In this document: in pieces, positions 12,501-27,500 of the stretch
Position numbering within the stretch: position 1 is the stretch's first letter
Layout: the number at the start of each line of letters is the position of its first letter
From: Datnioides undecimradiatus
Lineage: Eukaryota > Chordata > Actinopteri > Lobotiformes > Datnioididae
DNA length: 64,000 nt
NCBI GenBank assembly: GCA_008933995.1
Contig: WARS01000012.1
Coordinates: 4,526,001-4,590,000 of the forward strand
Direction: 5' to 3'
The notes under the pieces: model-generated
What the model was told of the DNA's origin: nothing
Seen by the model: the letters and a program-made list of their open reading frames with translations, nothing else
The model's database searches: none
Translations under genes and position numbers: made by a program

Positions 12501-15500
12501 TATTACATCTTTGTATGAAAAACACCAGCGAAAACTGCTGAGGAAGATTATGTGATGTGACTGAAAAGGAAAACCAAAAAAAAGCTGTTCATGGTTGCCA
12601 AGAAGCTTCCCCAGCCAGCATCAGCTCAACTGCAAACGTGGACATTTGTGATAAAAAAAGACATCGAGATGGACATCGACCTGAAAACCACATGGAACAG
12701 AAACAGGCATTTGAAATGGTATCAGGCCACAGAGATGCACCGAGTGTGTTGTTTTACGCTCTTAGAGAGTGTTTTAAAACCACAGTGGCTCTGTCGCTAC
12801 ACTCTGTTACTGGAAAAATAGTAATTAGATTTTCTAGTGCACTTTGCTTCAACACGAAAACACACACAGAGGCCACTCAAGGGGTCTATCCATCCACTTA
12901 AGACCCTCTCCATCCCTTATCTATAATGCAAGACGTAGCTATGACCTCTCCATTCAACCCCCAACACCTCAGCCATTACTGAGGCGGCTGAATGGAGCTG
13001 ACCCTATTTCTGCTGCATCGCTATGTACTGTGATTTTGACTGTACTATATCAGTGTTTCCTGGCTTTATGTTTCAATATAAATGTTTTTTTTAATTTTTA
13101 GTGTGGCTTCGAGTCATCACAGTATAAAATGCGTATCTGCTTGTTCCAGGTTTAGAGTGAACATACAGAAATACCACATTTGCAATATTCTGTGAAACTG
13201 AAACATTATAATTACTGGTTCACAAATGTATTCAACAGGGGTGCAGTAAATGTTGCTTTAACTTTTTGTCAAGTGATTTTCTTTTTATTCTATTTTCACT
13301 GGCTGTAATGCCACTACTGTGCTGCAGGATGTATGGATCATGTATTGTCTGGGTTTAAAGCTCAGAATCAGGGCTGCACACAGGAACATAAGGCTGCTCA
13401 GATAGCATATCAAATCACAACAGGAGCTGGGGAGTTTAATGTGAAGGGGAGATGCCCAGATGTCAGTCTCTTCCCTCTGTCATTAATTTTAAGGAATCCT
13501 GCAGGATTACTGCTGATTTCAGGCAAAACTCTGCTCTCTGGCAGAGCTCTCCCCCTGTGCCCACTGTATTAGAAACATCACATATAACTTTTCACAGAAA
13601 TCCAGGCGGGTTTTCCTTTACTAGTCGTACACCTAATGAAAAAAAGTTTGAAATGTAAGTCAAATTTAAGTAATTTCTTTAGCTAACTTGATGGCAGCAA
13701 ACACGCAGTAAACATATGTCACTACCAGTTTATTAAATGGTTAAACAACTATTTAAATCCCAGAAGAATCCCAGCGAAGACCTCTCCAAAGATTTCAGTG
13801 AGCCATATAGAAATCACACATATACCAGCACACGTGTGGTATGGAAAAATCAAAATCTGTCGTCACATTCTAGACAAGCACATTGTGCAAAGACCGTTCG
13901 CCTCTTGATATGACTGGCAGCTCCAGCACTCATTCCTCCACGCTGCCTTTCAGACTATTGTTTGGCACTCAAGCAGAGGAGTGAGCATGACAACAAGCAC
14001 AGTGCACTCCAGTTATATGAATCTGTGATGTATGTACAGCTAAAACTGATCATGTTGAAAAGTGTAATATATGACATTCAGCATTCAAGGGTAATTTCAG
14101 TGTAACAACATGGACCCTATTTTCCCATGTGTTTAGTGTCTGATGACTACTGGGAATAAAGTTGGCGTACCACTGGGTGAACTATTAGCCAGGAAATAGG
14201 CTACAATGTACAATATAGGGCAATTGCACCCTATACCCGAGTTATTATTTGAGGTTCTCTGTTCTGTGTTTTGATAGCAGGGGCGGTTGCATGTTCCACT
14301 GAGAACAAAACACGTTTGTTTGGCTTGTTGCAATCACTTGACAGCAAATTAAGGGGATGGACACATGAGACATAACACCCTCATGGTTAAAATTACCTGA
14401 TATTTAAATGCAATTCTGTGCACTGAGGGAGATACAGCAAAGTGTTTGTGCTCTTCAGGGTGTCTTCAAGTATTTACAGTTAGTGATTATTCATGCAGAG
14501 CCTGAGTGTGTGTGTGTGTGTGTCCACTCTAAAAACACACACAAACACATTGTATGATAATCATCTGGACATACAGGCTGATTTTTATGACTAGGCTGTC
14601 ATATTGTTCCCACATTTCACCCAGTGTGTTGCACTAATGCTTAATCTCTGTGGGCGGCTTCACTTATACGTTCAGGTGGTGAAAGAAAAATACACTAATC
14701 AATATCATTGAATTGTACTGCCATTTCCTCTCATAGTGTATTTCAGGAATACAGACCTGGCACTATTTCTTCAGAAGGGCATGACTGGAACAAACAGGAT
14801 TGTAAAATGAATGAACATCACTGTTTCGTAATGGAAGTTGGCAGACAAAAATGTCCTAAGAGAGGATTAATGATGATTTTCTGTGCAAACATCTCAAGGT
14901 GTGTCTGTGTTCCTTCTGAATCACGCAGAGCCATGAATACTGAAAGATGCGACGTGCAGTCTGATTGTCTCTTATCAGTCACTTTACAGCTTGGAGCTCG
15001 ACTAACCAAAGAAATTTCTGAAAATACAACAGCTGATGTTTAATAATGAGTTTTTACAAGTTACAGGCAAAATGGGGGGAAAAGGAGATATCTCCAGAGC
15101 GTTAAAAAAATCACTAACAAGATTTACCATATTTAATGTAGACGAGATAAAACGCCTCCCTTCATTTCATAATTAAGAAACTTGCCCAGTGGGGTTCATT
15201 AAAGGTCGTTTATAAAGAAACTTCAGAAAAAAGCTCTGAGCTGAACTCACGGTGCAGTCAGGATTATACAGACTGGTGACAAATTAAAGAATAAGCCTGA
15301 GTAAATGAGTGGAGAGACATATGAAATGCAGATGCTTTGCAAGCACACAAGCCGTGAGATGTCAGTGAAAGGTTTGAAGAGAACAATGTGAAACAAATGC
15401 AGAGCTTCACGGTAATCAGATCTGAACCAAACTGAACACCGATGGAAGATTATACAGGGAAATGTTCTTCTGTTTATCTCTTCCCAGGTTATTTTTGTCT

Positions 15501-18500
15501 CAAGGTTATGATGAGCACCCATTCAGAGCTGAATGATCATTTTCTTTTGCAATGTACAGAATGTGATCATGTAAGAGAATCTGTTTGCCAGGAACGAATT
15601 CAAAAAAAAAAAAATGGTGGTTGAATTGTTGCGTGTTAAAATTCACTTTAGCCTGGAAAATAATTACTACAACTAATACAGAATTTCTCTTTTTTATAAA
15701 CATACAGCACAGTGCTTGTTAGTGATTTATGCAGCTGAACATGTGACTGAAAAATATTAATATTAGGTACACTAATATTAATTGACATTGGTTGTCTTTA
15801 TTGTTGGATTCTTCACAATGTGATTGAGGACGTATGTGCTGCATACACCCAACTGTACTCTACATTAGCAAGAACATAGCAACAGCAGCAAGGAGTCAAG
15901 GTTAAAAGCTCTGGCCATTTTCACTGGACTTTAAAAGCTAGTTAGATGTCCTTAGTTGTTGTTGCTATTCACCCCACAAATAGCACAGTACAACAATTCA
16001 TCAGCATATTTCACATTTCCCAGCATCACAGCATCACGTCAAGTCGCCTGTTCAACTGAAATAATTCAATTTTTTTCAAGCAAAAATGCAAAAAGTTCTA
16101 TAGTTTCAACTTCATATGTAAGGATCTATTCCCTCTCTTACATATTTAGCTGAAGCATTCTGTTGTTTTTAGTTGGTCAAACAATTTAATTTAATGTAAT
16201 TTATGTTATTTTCAGGGAAGGAAAATTTTGATGATTTAAATAGTCATGAGTTGCAGCCCTTCTCCCCCAAAAAGCAGCAATTTTGTGCATTTCCTGGATT
16301 GGTATAGCAGCCCACTGTACCTTGAGAAGTAGCACTAAGGGCGTCAATTGATGTCAAAAGACACGACTTGTGGGTGAAAAATTAGAGGATCTCACTTGCG
16401 GGATCATATGTTACAGACAGGATGCAGCTTGCAGTCATTAAAGGTGGATTACACACCAGCTGCTGCGCATTTACATTGTGAAAGCATGTGGTTACATGTG
16501 GCCTTATGTGTCATATTAAAGTAAGAAACTTGTGTGTGTTTCTCCTTAAAAGAATACATAAATTAGGCATGGGCTGCATGTGTTTACCAGTGGGTTACAA
16601 GAGACAAAAGGAAACAGCTTTTTGTAAACATCAAAACATCAAATCATGACAACCCCATGTGGAGTCACAGCGTTGTGTTGCCAAATGTTGTACAGCAGCC
16701 ACACATCCTACACACTTCTGACAGTTTTTTGGCTTCTTTTAAGTAAAATTTAATCACGTTTACCTGTATGTGGTCTGTTACATTCTGCAGTTTACATTTG
16801 CAGAAACCTAAAGTCAGGATATTTCAATTTTAAGCTCTCAGAACCATTTTTCCATGTAAATAGTTCAAAAACTCAAGTAAATGAGCTGTAAGGCACTTTA
16901 AATGACTGTTATTGTCCTCTGAGACAGCTGAATACATGCAGTGCTCTGGTGGCTGAATGTCTTTCCGAGTTTGTTCTTGATCAGAGCGTTTTAGACAGAG
17001 ACAGATGGGCTGACGTTTCTTTGTGCTGCTGCTGCCTCAACAGCGGGAATCTTCCCATGAGGGGCATCATACTACAGGTCCCACAGAGGGTCAAAAAAGC
17101 TCTCAGATCAATACACATTAGCTGCTGCTCGAGTGCTGAACATGGATTAGTTGACATCATGGAACCTTGAGGCTTGCAGTCTGCGTGTGTGTGTATGTGT
17201 GTGTGTATGTGTGTGTCAGCAAGAATTTGATTGTATTATGAAGAGTCAAGTACATAAGCCCTGCCATTATCACAGATTATGCTAATACCATTTCTCTGAG
17301 AAACAGTGCAGCTGAATTCATTTATGAGCATGATTGATTTCTAGATTTTCTACACTTAATGATAATGAATGTGAATTAAAGCTCAGACTCATTTCCCAGA
17401 CTCTCTATTTGTAGTGGAATTAAAATGATGATCACTTGTTATATGCTGCATATGATAGACCTATAGTTAAATAATATTTCAACACTTTGAAATACACAAA
17501 TTAACTTTCTTTCCAAGAGATAATTGAGAATATTTACATGTATACTCATTTATATAAGTGTACAGTAAGACCAAAAGGGCACTTAGCTTAGTTTAACACA
17601 AAGACTGGGAGCTAAACCTGTTCAACAATATGTCTACCAGTACATCTAAAGCTTTACAGCTACACATTGTACACACTGTTCCCTGTTTGTTTAACCTAAG
17701 AAATACTTTTGTTTACATTTAGTGTGGTGTTAGTTGCCACCAAATGAATTTGAGGGCCAGCACTCACACTTGTTTATGTTATTCTAATTTTGGTCCAACA
17801 AACTTCTGTCTCTTTAGCTGCTAAGGTCTCCACTTTGTTCGCCAGCTAGTTACTAATTTTGTCAACACATTGATGAGCAAGTAGCATACAATGGGGTCTA
17901 ATCAGGACCTCGTGCGGTTCAGAAAAGAGCTAAGACACTAAAAAACTCTGTAGAGGTGGGGAAAACAGTAGGGTAAGCTGATAATGCATGAACATGTGAT
18001 ATAGTGACAAAGACATTGATTAAAGCAGCTTTAGCTATCATGGGAAAAAGAAGGAAAAAGGCCTATTTTTCCCAAATCTACGTGAAACTATTCCTTTAAG
18101 ATTAATATTTGTAACATCTGTATAAGTTCCTGTATGTTTGTCAAGTTGGTTGATGACACAAACCAAAAGGCTTTGACAGCTTAATTTAATGAGTCTTTTA
18201 TTTAAAGCTAGCTTTGGAAAGCTATGTGTTTTTGGATCCACTGATGAGAGGAGCAGAAGGATTCAAGTGCATACGACTTGAATCTCAGGAGAGTCTTGAT
18301 GCTTGTTTATTCTGGCAGGGGTAGGTAGACTGAACAGAGGATGTATTGGCAGAACAACAAACAACTATATTGCTGCTTAAGGAGCGCCGACTAACTGAAT
18401 ATGCCAAAGAAAAGCAATCTGTTAAACTTGATAGACAGGCTGCTAAATAAACAGCTCACGTTCGTCGTAATGGGCAGCCGGTTAGAAGATAAAGTGAAGA

Positions 18501-21500
18501 GCAGGTTCCTCACAGCTGCATTACCTAACACTGGGAGATATTCCCGTCGATTAGTCTGAGCCCTCGTTACCTGCCTGCAGGCGATTACGTTCCCTTGATG
18601 CAGGGATAGCTGGAGTGTGTGCCCCATGATCAACCCCCTGGACAGTTTTTCTAAATGCGTTTATTTGAAAACATTCATGATCTCATTTAGCAGCCATGTA
18701 GTTGTCTAACTCTGTGATCTGGCTTAACTTTTATAATGGAGAATAGATTTCCACCTCCATTACTTCTGCTTGAAAACATGCGGAAGGGTAGAATGAGGTT
18801 GTGTAAAATGCCTTTTTAAAATTACATTAAAGCATAATGGAGCTTCATTGTGTTATTACTGACTGGATCTGAGGTCTTATATCAAGAACACTGAAATAAC
18901 TGATGAAAAACTGGCAAACACATCCTAGTTAAATCATGTTTTATCCTCATTTAAGTTATTTTTCAGTCTTTTCTCTTCAAAGAAATATTCAAAGTGTCAT
19001 CAAAATGTTCCCTGATGGCTTCTATAACAAACAAAAGCCATCCCTGATTTAAATTTGATGGCAAATCCTGTCAAAGTTGTCACCCTGTGTTTTCTTGTGT
19101 GGAAAATAAATTGTAAATTTCATAAATTTAAAGGTACTCTCTGCAGTTTTTTTCAACCACTATCAGCTACATGGAGCAATATTGTTATGTGCGGGCTTCC
19201 TGTTGAGTTTTGTAGACCTCACCTCTGGTGAGAAACACTGAACATAAACTCAGCCTTACATCAATATTAATATTTTTGGATTTAAAAAAAATCAGCTAAT
19301 GGTATATCGGCCAATCATTTTATTTTAAATGATCATATAACATAAAAATTTTTTGTTGAGGTTTCTATAAAAAAGAGACAATTATTCAATTACAAGTAAA
19401 AAAAAGTGTTTTGAAAAAAATACTAATATCTTCTGTTGGTTGCCTTTGTACATGTAATAACTGTATGTGTTTGGGGAAATACTTCACTTGTTAAAGTATT
19501 TTGCAATAGTCGGCATGAGTTCTAATGATAGCAGCTGACCAAAAGACATTACTCTGCATAGCTGTAGCCCATATAGGCCTGGAGTACTTGCAAAAGTGCT
19601 TACAAAGCAGCTCTGCAAATGACTTCTTTTACAGCGTCCCATCCGATTGCCCAGATTAGGCCAGCAGTATTTCATAAATACAGTTTGCTTCAGGTGGGCT
19701 TAGACGAAGGGCTCTTGTTATTTTACACAAAGGCAGGAACACAGACTTTAAGGAAAAGCTTTAACTGTAGGCCCAAACTTATTCTGACATTAAATATGAT
19801 TGAATATGAAGTATTTTTTTCCCGTATGTCTGCAACAAACAAATGAAAAAAACACTAAGATTTAAAAAGAAATGTCTGAAAAGGCTTTTTGTGAACCATC
19901 TAGTGGGGGAACGACTGCAGTTGATTTTTACTGACACAAAAACTTCTTAGCAACACGGCTGATCACAGCTGCCATCTGATGCAGAGTTGGAGCTGACTGT
20001 GTAAAGCTGAGCTGCAGCTGTCAGCTCACTGATGGAGACCTACGGGTGGTTTATGAGGACTGTCGGGATACACTTCCTCTCACCCCTGCTCCCTTCGCCT
20101 TTAATATGATTAATCATCCTCGTTTTCTGTGAACTTGATCTCCTATAAAATGCTAAAAGGGAAAGTGAAACTGTGTCGGGAATTAGTCAGAGACAGGAAA
20201 AATGGTTGTGGCCTTTACCATTTTTGACCAAAGCACGAACACGTGTACACATACGTGTTCTGCTTTGAAGTCGAGCACAAATGGACATGTAGATGTAGAT
20301 CACACACAGTCGGAAATGGAAAAGTTTAGACATTAATACGCATGCCTGCAAATGAATCCGTTAACTACCTACCTACTACGTCTCACACGCTTATGGTCAA
20401 GTGTGGATTTGATTAGCTACATTAACTATACATCTCTGAGTGCAGGATGAGTCATTTAAAATATACATGTGTTTTACAGGAAAGGGAGGTACCTGGTGTA
20501 AGAAATACTTTTTTTGACATTAACTTGACATCTATATTTGGAATTAACAGAACAGTTAAGCCAGAGACATTGGGTGAAATAACAGAACATATTTTGTAGT
20601 CTTCTTTATTTTTTGTGGGGTGTTTTTATGTTGGTGCTATGTTGGCAGCCACTCAGATTCAGTCGAGTTCTATGGGAATTTTCTGTCAAACACGTTTTTT
20701 GTGAAGTTGCCAGAGCCCTGTGTATGGTGACAAAAGCGCGTAGTGTTGGAGACAATGAGGGAAACAGAAGAGGGAATGTTGTCCCCTCTGGATCGGAATG
20801 TGTCCCCTTGCCCAGGTCACAATGCTCAATTCAGTCCGGGCCTCCAGCGAAAAAACATGCCATTCTGAAATACCAGGTGACGCTTTGTGTGAGCCATTCA
20901 TTATATCACTGTCACACGTCTGTCTGTTGGCTTATTCAAGACTGTCAGATGCACAGACCAGGGGTTGTGGACGAGGCCCCTCTGTTCGTTTCGAAAAGCA
21001 ATGAATCACACCCACTCATTGTCATCTGCAGAGTGGCTTAGTTCATGGTAATTACATTTAATCATAGTTATTACTGCTGAAGGTGCTCTGTAATGACTCA
21101 CTTTGTGATAAAAAAGTTAACTCTTCAGCAAAGTAACTAAATTACATATAATCTACCTGAAAACGTTGGTCGTGTCTGTGTGTATGTCTTTCCCCTGCAG
21201 GTTCACCCTACTACGACAACGTGCGGCCATTGGCTTACCCTGACTCAGATGCTGTGCTCATCTGCTTTGACATCAGTCGTCCAGAAACACTGGACAGCGT
21301 ACTGAAAAAGGTCAGTATCACATTAACAGAAGTGTGAACGTGTCTTGTTTAAGTGGGGTTTTTTCCAACGTAGCTGAGACATTTTTTAATGTACATTTTG
21401 TCTCTAATCATGACAGAAGACACGTAAATATTAAGAAATGGGGTGTAAAATCCACAATCCTTGTTTTGTTTTTTGTTTTTTAAAATGCCACAACAGACAA

Positions 21501-24500
21501 CAGACATATCCTCATCTTCACACTTGATATGGTGAACTTATATAATCAATATAATCATTGACTTTAAGCTGTATTTCTGGCCCCCTGGCTAATGCTATGT
21601 CTGATATTCACTGGTTTTTACTGTTGCAAACAACTCCTGAGGAAAATAACTGGCGCTTTAGCTGCATAAGACTCCACAGTGTTCACCAGCCAGTTGCCAA
21701 CTCGTTTGGTCTGTTGTTTGGTGTGGAGTAGGTAGTGCACAGTGGATTTTTAAAGTGGCTGTATTTATTTGGCTCAAAGGCAGCCGCTTAAGCCAAAGCT
21801 AGCATGAACCTGCAGCAGTGTTTGTTAGGCAAATTAAGTCAAAGTATCTTGATCCTCTTAGCGTAGCCCACCACTGAAGCTCCACACTGTTAATGATGGC
21901 ACAAATATGCAATTATGTACTAAACAGACTAACTATAGGGAATATTGAATCACCTTGGCTAACTTAGACACCTGAAGCCTTAAACTAGCTTTGACTAAAC
22001 ATTTGAGGCCATTTTTGCATAAACAAGGACAGTGGATTTTGGCCTGTAGTCGGGCACCAAAATGCCAGTACGAAGACAGCAGCTAATAACTTTATTATAT
22101 TAAGATAAACCTGGGAAGAGCTGAACCTTTCCATTCAGGCTGTTGTTTTCTCATAACCACTGAAAAACCCTTGTAAGTGTTCATTAATTTCATCTGCATT
22201 GATCAAAACTGTTATTCAAGATTTGTATCTAAAGTAGTTGGATCTTAAATCCTAATTTTTCCTGCTAATGCTGATGTAGCCTTTGACCTCCCAATCCACT
22301 GACATTCCTGCATTCGGCAACATCACTCATCGATGACATCATCTATACAAGACAAAACACTTCATCTTTTATGCTGAACAATTTCTCACATCTACAGGGG
22401 GTCCACTTGAAAGCTAACTTGAACTTTGACCTTATTAGATGACCTTAGTTTCCCTTAGTGATAGTAGTGAATGAACTGATCTCACAATGCATGCATGGGA
22501 TGCCAAAGTGACATGTTGAGGAGTAACTCTATTCAAGTTTTAGTGACAAAGCACTTCCACAAACGTATGGTTATCCTATCTAACTGAAGTGCTCAAGTGT
22601 GGCAATGTGCCATCACGTTTTGTTTCCATTTACTTTAGAATGTTTTTTAGCAGATTATCTATCTGTGAGCTTCTGTCTTAAAATAACGCCCTTGTAGTAT
22701 GCAGCATTTTTCTTCTGTCATTTCTGACAGCCTTCTGCCTAACCAATTCTTGCGCCCTCCAATTTTCCTTGCAGAGGGACTATTCTTTTTCAGCATTGCT
22801 AAGCTGCAAAAATACCCCTTGATTCCTTATCGCTTCCCTTTTTCCTTTTTTTTGTATCCTTTGTTCTCTTCAGTCCAATCTCTTTTCAAATGCTCAATCA
22901 AACCTCCTATGTTAGAGCATTACCCAACCTAAGATGTTATCACAGTCTCAATCTGGCTATCACTTTTTTTTAACAACCCTTGGTTTGCAGCTGGCAACAA
23001 TTTCTCACCTTTTTTTTCTTAACTTTTGGAAAAAACAGCTTGCCAGCATGATTGCATCTGCGGCTTTATATCTTTTTTTCTTTATTTTCTAACTTCCTGG
23101 TAGCGTAGATTGAAGTATCAAGTTACGCGTGTAACTGTATGTTGGAGGTTACGAAAGCTGTGGCAAGGCCATCTCTCCATTCGACCCCCAAGGCTTAAAC
23201 CTAGAAGCTTCACACAAAAAAAAAAAAACCCCAACCGAAATCAGTTGTAGAGGGTAAAAGACACACACAAACTCAAAATAACAGTGCTGGCTGATGAGGT
23301 TCTATAATTGTAAATACAGGTTTAACCGTCTACGGCATTAGCGTAGCTGAATAAAGCACCCCGGGGTCAATCAGTATAAGTACAATAGATTAATAACATT
23401 TGTGCACAACAGGAATCAAACACGCAAGTTACTCAGGGGCTCTGTGGCAGAGCTGCAGGCAGTATTTCAGAAATAAGTTCAAACTCTCTCCCAGAACAAT
23501 TTAATTCACCTCAGACAATTTTGACGAGCTACCACAAAAAACTGAATTCAAACAAAATTTTCAGAGAACAAAATTTCACAGTAACTCTTTTAACTGTTGA
23601 ATTACATTTTCAGTCTAGATGTTTCAAAACCTCCTCCACACCACCCTGTACAGTTTATTTTATTACAGTGGAAAAGATGGCTAAATCTACCAGTTTAATA
23701 TTTGCCCTATAGCAATCCCATTTTAAAAAAGCTTCATCAAAGAGTTTACAGCTATTCTCTCTGTGAGGCTGGATCACAGATTTACTTTGATCTCAAAGCT
23801 CAAGCACCATGCATATATCCTCAGAATGATAATGCTAATAGGCTGATGTTTAGTGCAATAATGTTTGCAGGTGTCCAGAATCTCACATTTTCTAATATTA
23901 TATCATGTCATTCTAGTGGAAACTGAATGAAATGTCATGGTAATCTGATTACAAAGACAGTTAAAGCCACAAATGTGCACCTCGTACTGGTACTGGTGGA
24001 AGTTAGGCGATCACTAAAGCTCATCCACGAGTTGTTGTGATATTTCACTCTGAACCAAAATAATGGACTGACAGAGAAGTTGCTGTCACTGGAGCGATGC
24101 TGCTAGCATGGCTAAAAATAACAGATTCAGCCTTAAAAACCCAACATGTGTAATGTGTGTGTCATCATATAATGTTCTTCCTTAGGCCATTAAACTCCCC
24201 TTGAATTCCCATAAAGCTAACTGAGGACATGGCTTCAGTGATTGCTAGCACATTTGATGGTAGTTTTGATGATTAAGTGTAGTTTAAAAGTGCAGTTGCC
24301 CGAGTTGTTAAACTGTCAGCTAAAGTTTTCAAAAATAAGCAGCCTCCATTTTCCTCCTTTGATAAACCAGACTCTCTGCTCCGACAGCTCGCATTCTGCT
24401 CTTTATCCCGGACGATAACTCTCAACAATTCTTAACATTAACACAAACAATGAGCCGCTCTTCCTATGGGGCCTTTGTGACTCATCTAAATTGCCACTAT

Positions 24501-27500
24501 TCACCAGTTGCACACAGTTCATTGGAAGGGCCTATTGAAAGGCAACAGCTCACTCTGCACAACAGCACAACACACTGGAGCCCGTAACAGCAGCGACACA
24601 GACATCCAGGAGAAAAGATCTCTTTGTAAGGGAGAACAAATGGAGCAACTGTGCAAAGTGGTTGCCTGTGCCATGGTGTGAGGAGATAATGACTGGAGTC
24701 GCAGAGAGAAAGACAACGATGGAGAAAAAGAATTTAATAGTTTGAGTCATGTCTGCGGTCTGTAATGAGTATTGCCTGCCCCTGTCTCTCTGTCTTCTTC
24801 CAACATTTATGATCATGAGCACCATGCTGTTGTGAGCTCATGTTAACATGGTAACAAAACAGCACTTTATTGTTTTCAGTATTTATTTCTCATCTGTCCT
24901 CCTGTGGTCTATTCAGGACGATTTTCATTTGTCGAAAGATTGTTAATGCAAATTACCATTTTTTGATGTAACGTGATACAAGTTCAGTGTCACAGTGTCC
25001 TGGTGTATACCTGAGCATCAATGCAGCAAGGTGAGAGGTCAGCAAAAACAAGCTCTTCAGCAGGTTGCCTGTTTTACTCTCTAGCATTACTCTAATGTGA
25101 GATATTAAATAAATATAGATTGTGACCTCTACACTATTTCTAAAATGGGAAATTGTGGGTATGCGTACCCCGAGGGGTATTCTGAGGTACTGCAAGGAAT
25201 CAAAAAATGTGCAAGGAATGTTTTCCTGTATAAAATATCAGTAATGCATAATTTCTAAAATATTATTATTGCATGGTTGGTGGTATGGATTAATTTGAAT
25301 CATGTGGAATACAGTATATTAGTGTATATATGGGTGCTTTTTAGTTGAAGCTGATGACGCACATATTTTTACAGGTTCTTGTCTACTAATAAGGTATTGC
25401 ACTGCTCACAGGGCACTCTGCTGAGAAAATATTACAAAGTGGGTACAAAAGTTTTGTTTCCACTGCTCTACATTATATGTTGAGAAATATGGACATGCAG
25501 GGATCTGACTGGGGTTTATTTTTCAGCATTTACACTAGGCATAAAGGGAAATCTATAACCTGCAATGAAATTTAAGAATAAAGTTGTGCAAGCATCACTT
25601 TGAGCAGGATTTCCCCAAAATTAGTGTGAGAGAGAACCTGACTAGCCTGCTTAAAGCCCTGAATTTGAACACATCAAGTATTTTTAAATAAAACCCGAAA
25701 AGCAACCTCAAGTCTAGTCCCCCAGACATCAGCGGCTGACCACACTAATGCTCTTGTGGCTGAATGGGAACAAATCTCTGCAGCCAGGTACCAAATTCTT
25801 GTGAAAAGCCTGTCCCAGGCTATAATGACAGAGACATTAAAGAGAATGTAATGCTCAGGTGAACATATACTTTTGGCCAGACAGTGTATTACCTGACCCG
25901 TGCACTCATATGCACTGTATTTGTCTGCTGATCCACAGTGGCAGGGTGAGACGCAGGAGTTCTGTCCCAATGCCAAAGTGGTGCTGGTCGGCTGCAAGTT
26001 GGACATGAGGACGGACCTCAACGTCATGAGAGAGCTCTCCAAACACAGACTCATTCCTGTCACCCACGAACAGGTGAGGAGTGCAGAGAAAACGCCACTC
26101 ACTGTATCAGCTTGTTTGCATTATTTTTCATGAAAGCCCAGCCAGTGTCAGTCAGCATCAACTGCATCAATCTTAGCTTGAAATGAACCGCTGTTCCTGC
26201 TGCTGTAGCCGAAGGATGCAACAGTTACTTTGCACGTGTAAAGAACTGAATTGTTTCATTTATTTATCATTACATTTGGCACATGCATGACATACGGTTT
26301 TTAACTGCACGGCCCTCAGTAATTTTCCACTGCAGTGATTTTCATTTGCCTATAGTAACTGATTTATGTACAAATTTAATAGTATCATCCCAGACAAATG
26401 ACACCCATTACTTTGTTCCCTTGTGCACATAAACAAAACTTCTGAAAATGAATTCAGAGGGTGACATTTGCTTCAGATCATAACTTCCGCAAATATAGAA
26501 ACACAAGAAGTATAAAAGAGCCAGGCCTGAACAAAGAAGGAGACAAACAGCAGGATGTGCGATAATACAATTGTTTTTCTTTGTGTCTCGGAGCAATGAA
26601 CAGTGGCATGCATGAATTTTAATAGCCTATTTTCATGTAAATTTGAATTCCCACTTCTTGGCAGCCTTTTGTCAACACATTAATATTTTCTCATAACTCC
26701 AACAAAGCAAAGGTAACCACCCTCATTTCCCTGTCAGTAATGGCATCAAAATTGGTCCATCATGATCTCAGATAAGTTTCTCTGCATAAAATGATTTAAC
26801 TCAGAATTAACAGAAACCCCCGATCACATCAAATGTTTTCCTGAAACTGCACTGGCAATGATTTTCAACTTTCAAACTATACCTCTCCTTCCTATCCGCT
26901 TTGACTTAAGTCCTGTCCAGTTCTATGTAGTCCTAATTACAAAACACTTTAAAAATACAGTGCTCATCTTGTTTAGTATGCTGTCATCTTTGTCCCTTTA
27001 ACCGTGTGGAAACCATAATTTTACATAATTTTAACAATCCATTTTGGCCAAAATATGAACAATCAACAGTAAAAAATACTTTGGGTGCATCAGAGGTTGA
27101 ATTGTGTGTCTATTGTTATTATGATATTGTACATGAGAGCCTCAAAAAAGACATAGTACAGCACAGTACTCCTATGGTCAAACAGTTGAAAACACTGTGG
27201 TCAGATTTTAATGCAAATAATTCAAAAAAGGTTGAAAATGGCTCCAGTTGTACTGCAACCACTGAGCTTTCTTTACGTGCAGCATTCGAAGGACTGCACT
27301 GCGAACCGGGACCTTTACATTTCAGCCACTTGACCAACTGATGTGATGCCCTGGGGGAAATGCATCCACCAGAATGAACCACGCTTGAACTGTGTGCTGT
27401 AATCGGCTTATGGGCATCAAGATGGAGACTTAACGTGTCGGAACATTTCTATTAATGCAAAAATAATGCAGCCTCCCTGCTAGCACAGCTGAAGCCTTTA

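Larger units (their letters stand above)
4365..21200 (+). other. RND2: RND2 intron 2, 16.8 kb, no gene recognised
   Basis: This is by far the largest intron of the gene. I found no exon with consensus splice sites and a recognisable product on either strand. The open frames present are short and lack similarity I know. The intron holds microsatellites (5407-5450, 14505-14523, 17184-17217), an (ATCC)n run at 11222-11243, pyrimidine-rich tracts (about 7610-7840 and 9380-9620), and repeat fragments near 17581-17960. Long first introns of developmental GTPase genes often hold enhancers, but none can be pinpointed without cross-species alignment. Confidence 0.7.
21311..25938 (+). other. RND2: RND2 intron 3, with repeat and transposon remnants
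   Basis: GT-AG intron of 4628 bp. It contains a family B copy (21615-21750), a family C copy (23925-24122) and a decayed Tc1/mariner-like end (about 25700-25890) just before exon 4. No other gene was seen. Confidence 0.8.

Noticed and set aside
20613-21041. 142-codon open frame in RND2 intron 2
   Set aside because: No motif or similarity known to me. It lies wholly inside an intron on the same strand and looks like a chance frame.
25674-26102. 142-codon - strand open frame over RND2 exon 4
   Set aside because: Antisense to the RND2 exon and to the transposon remnant; no protein similarity in that direction.
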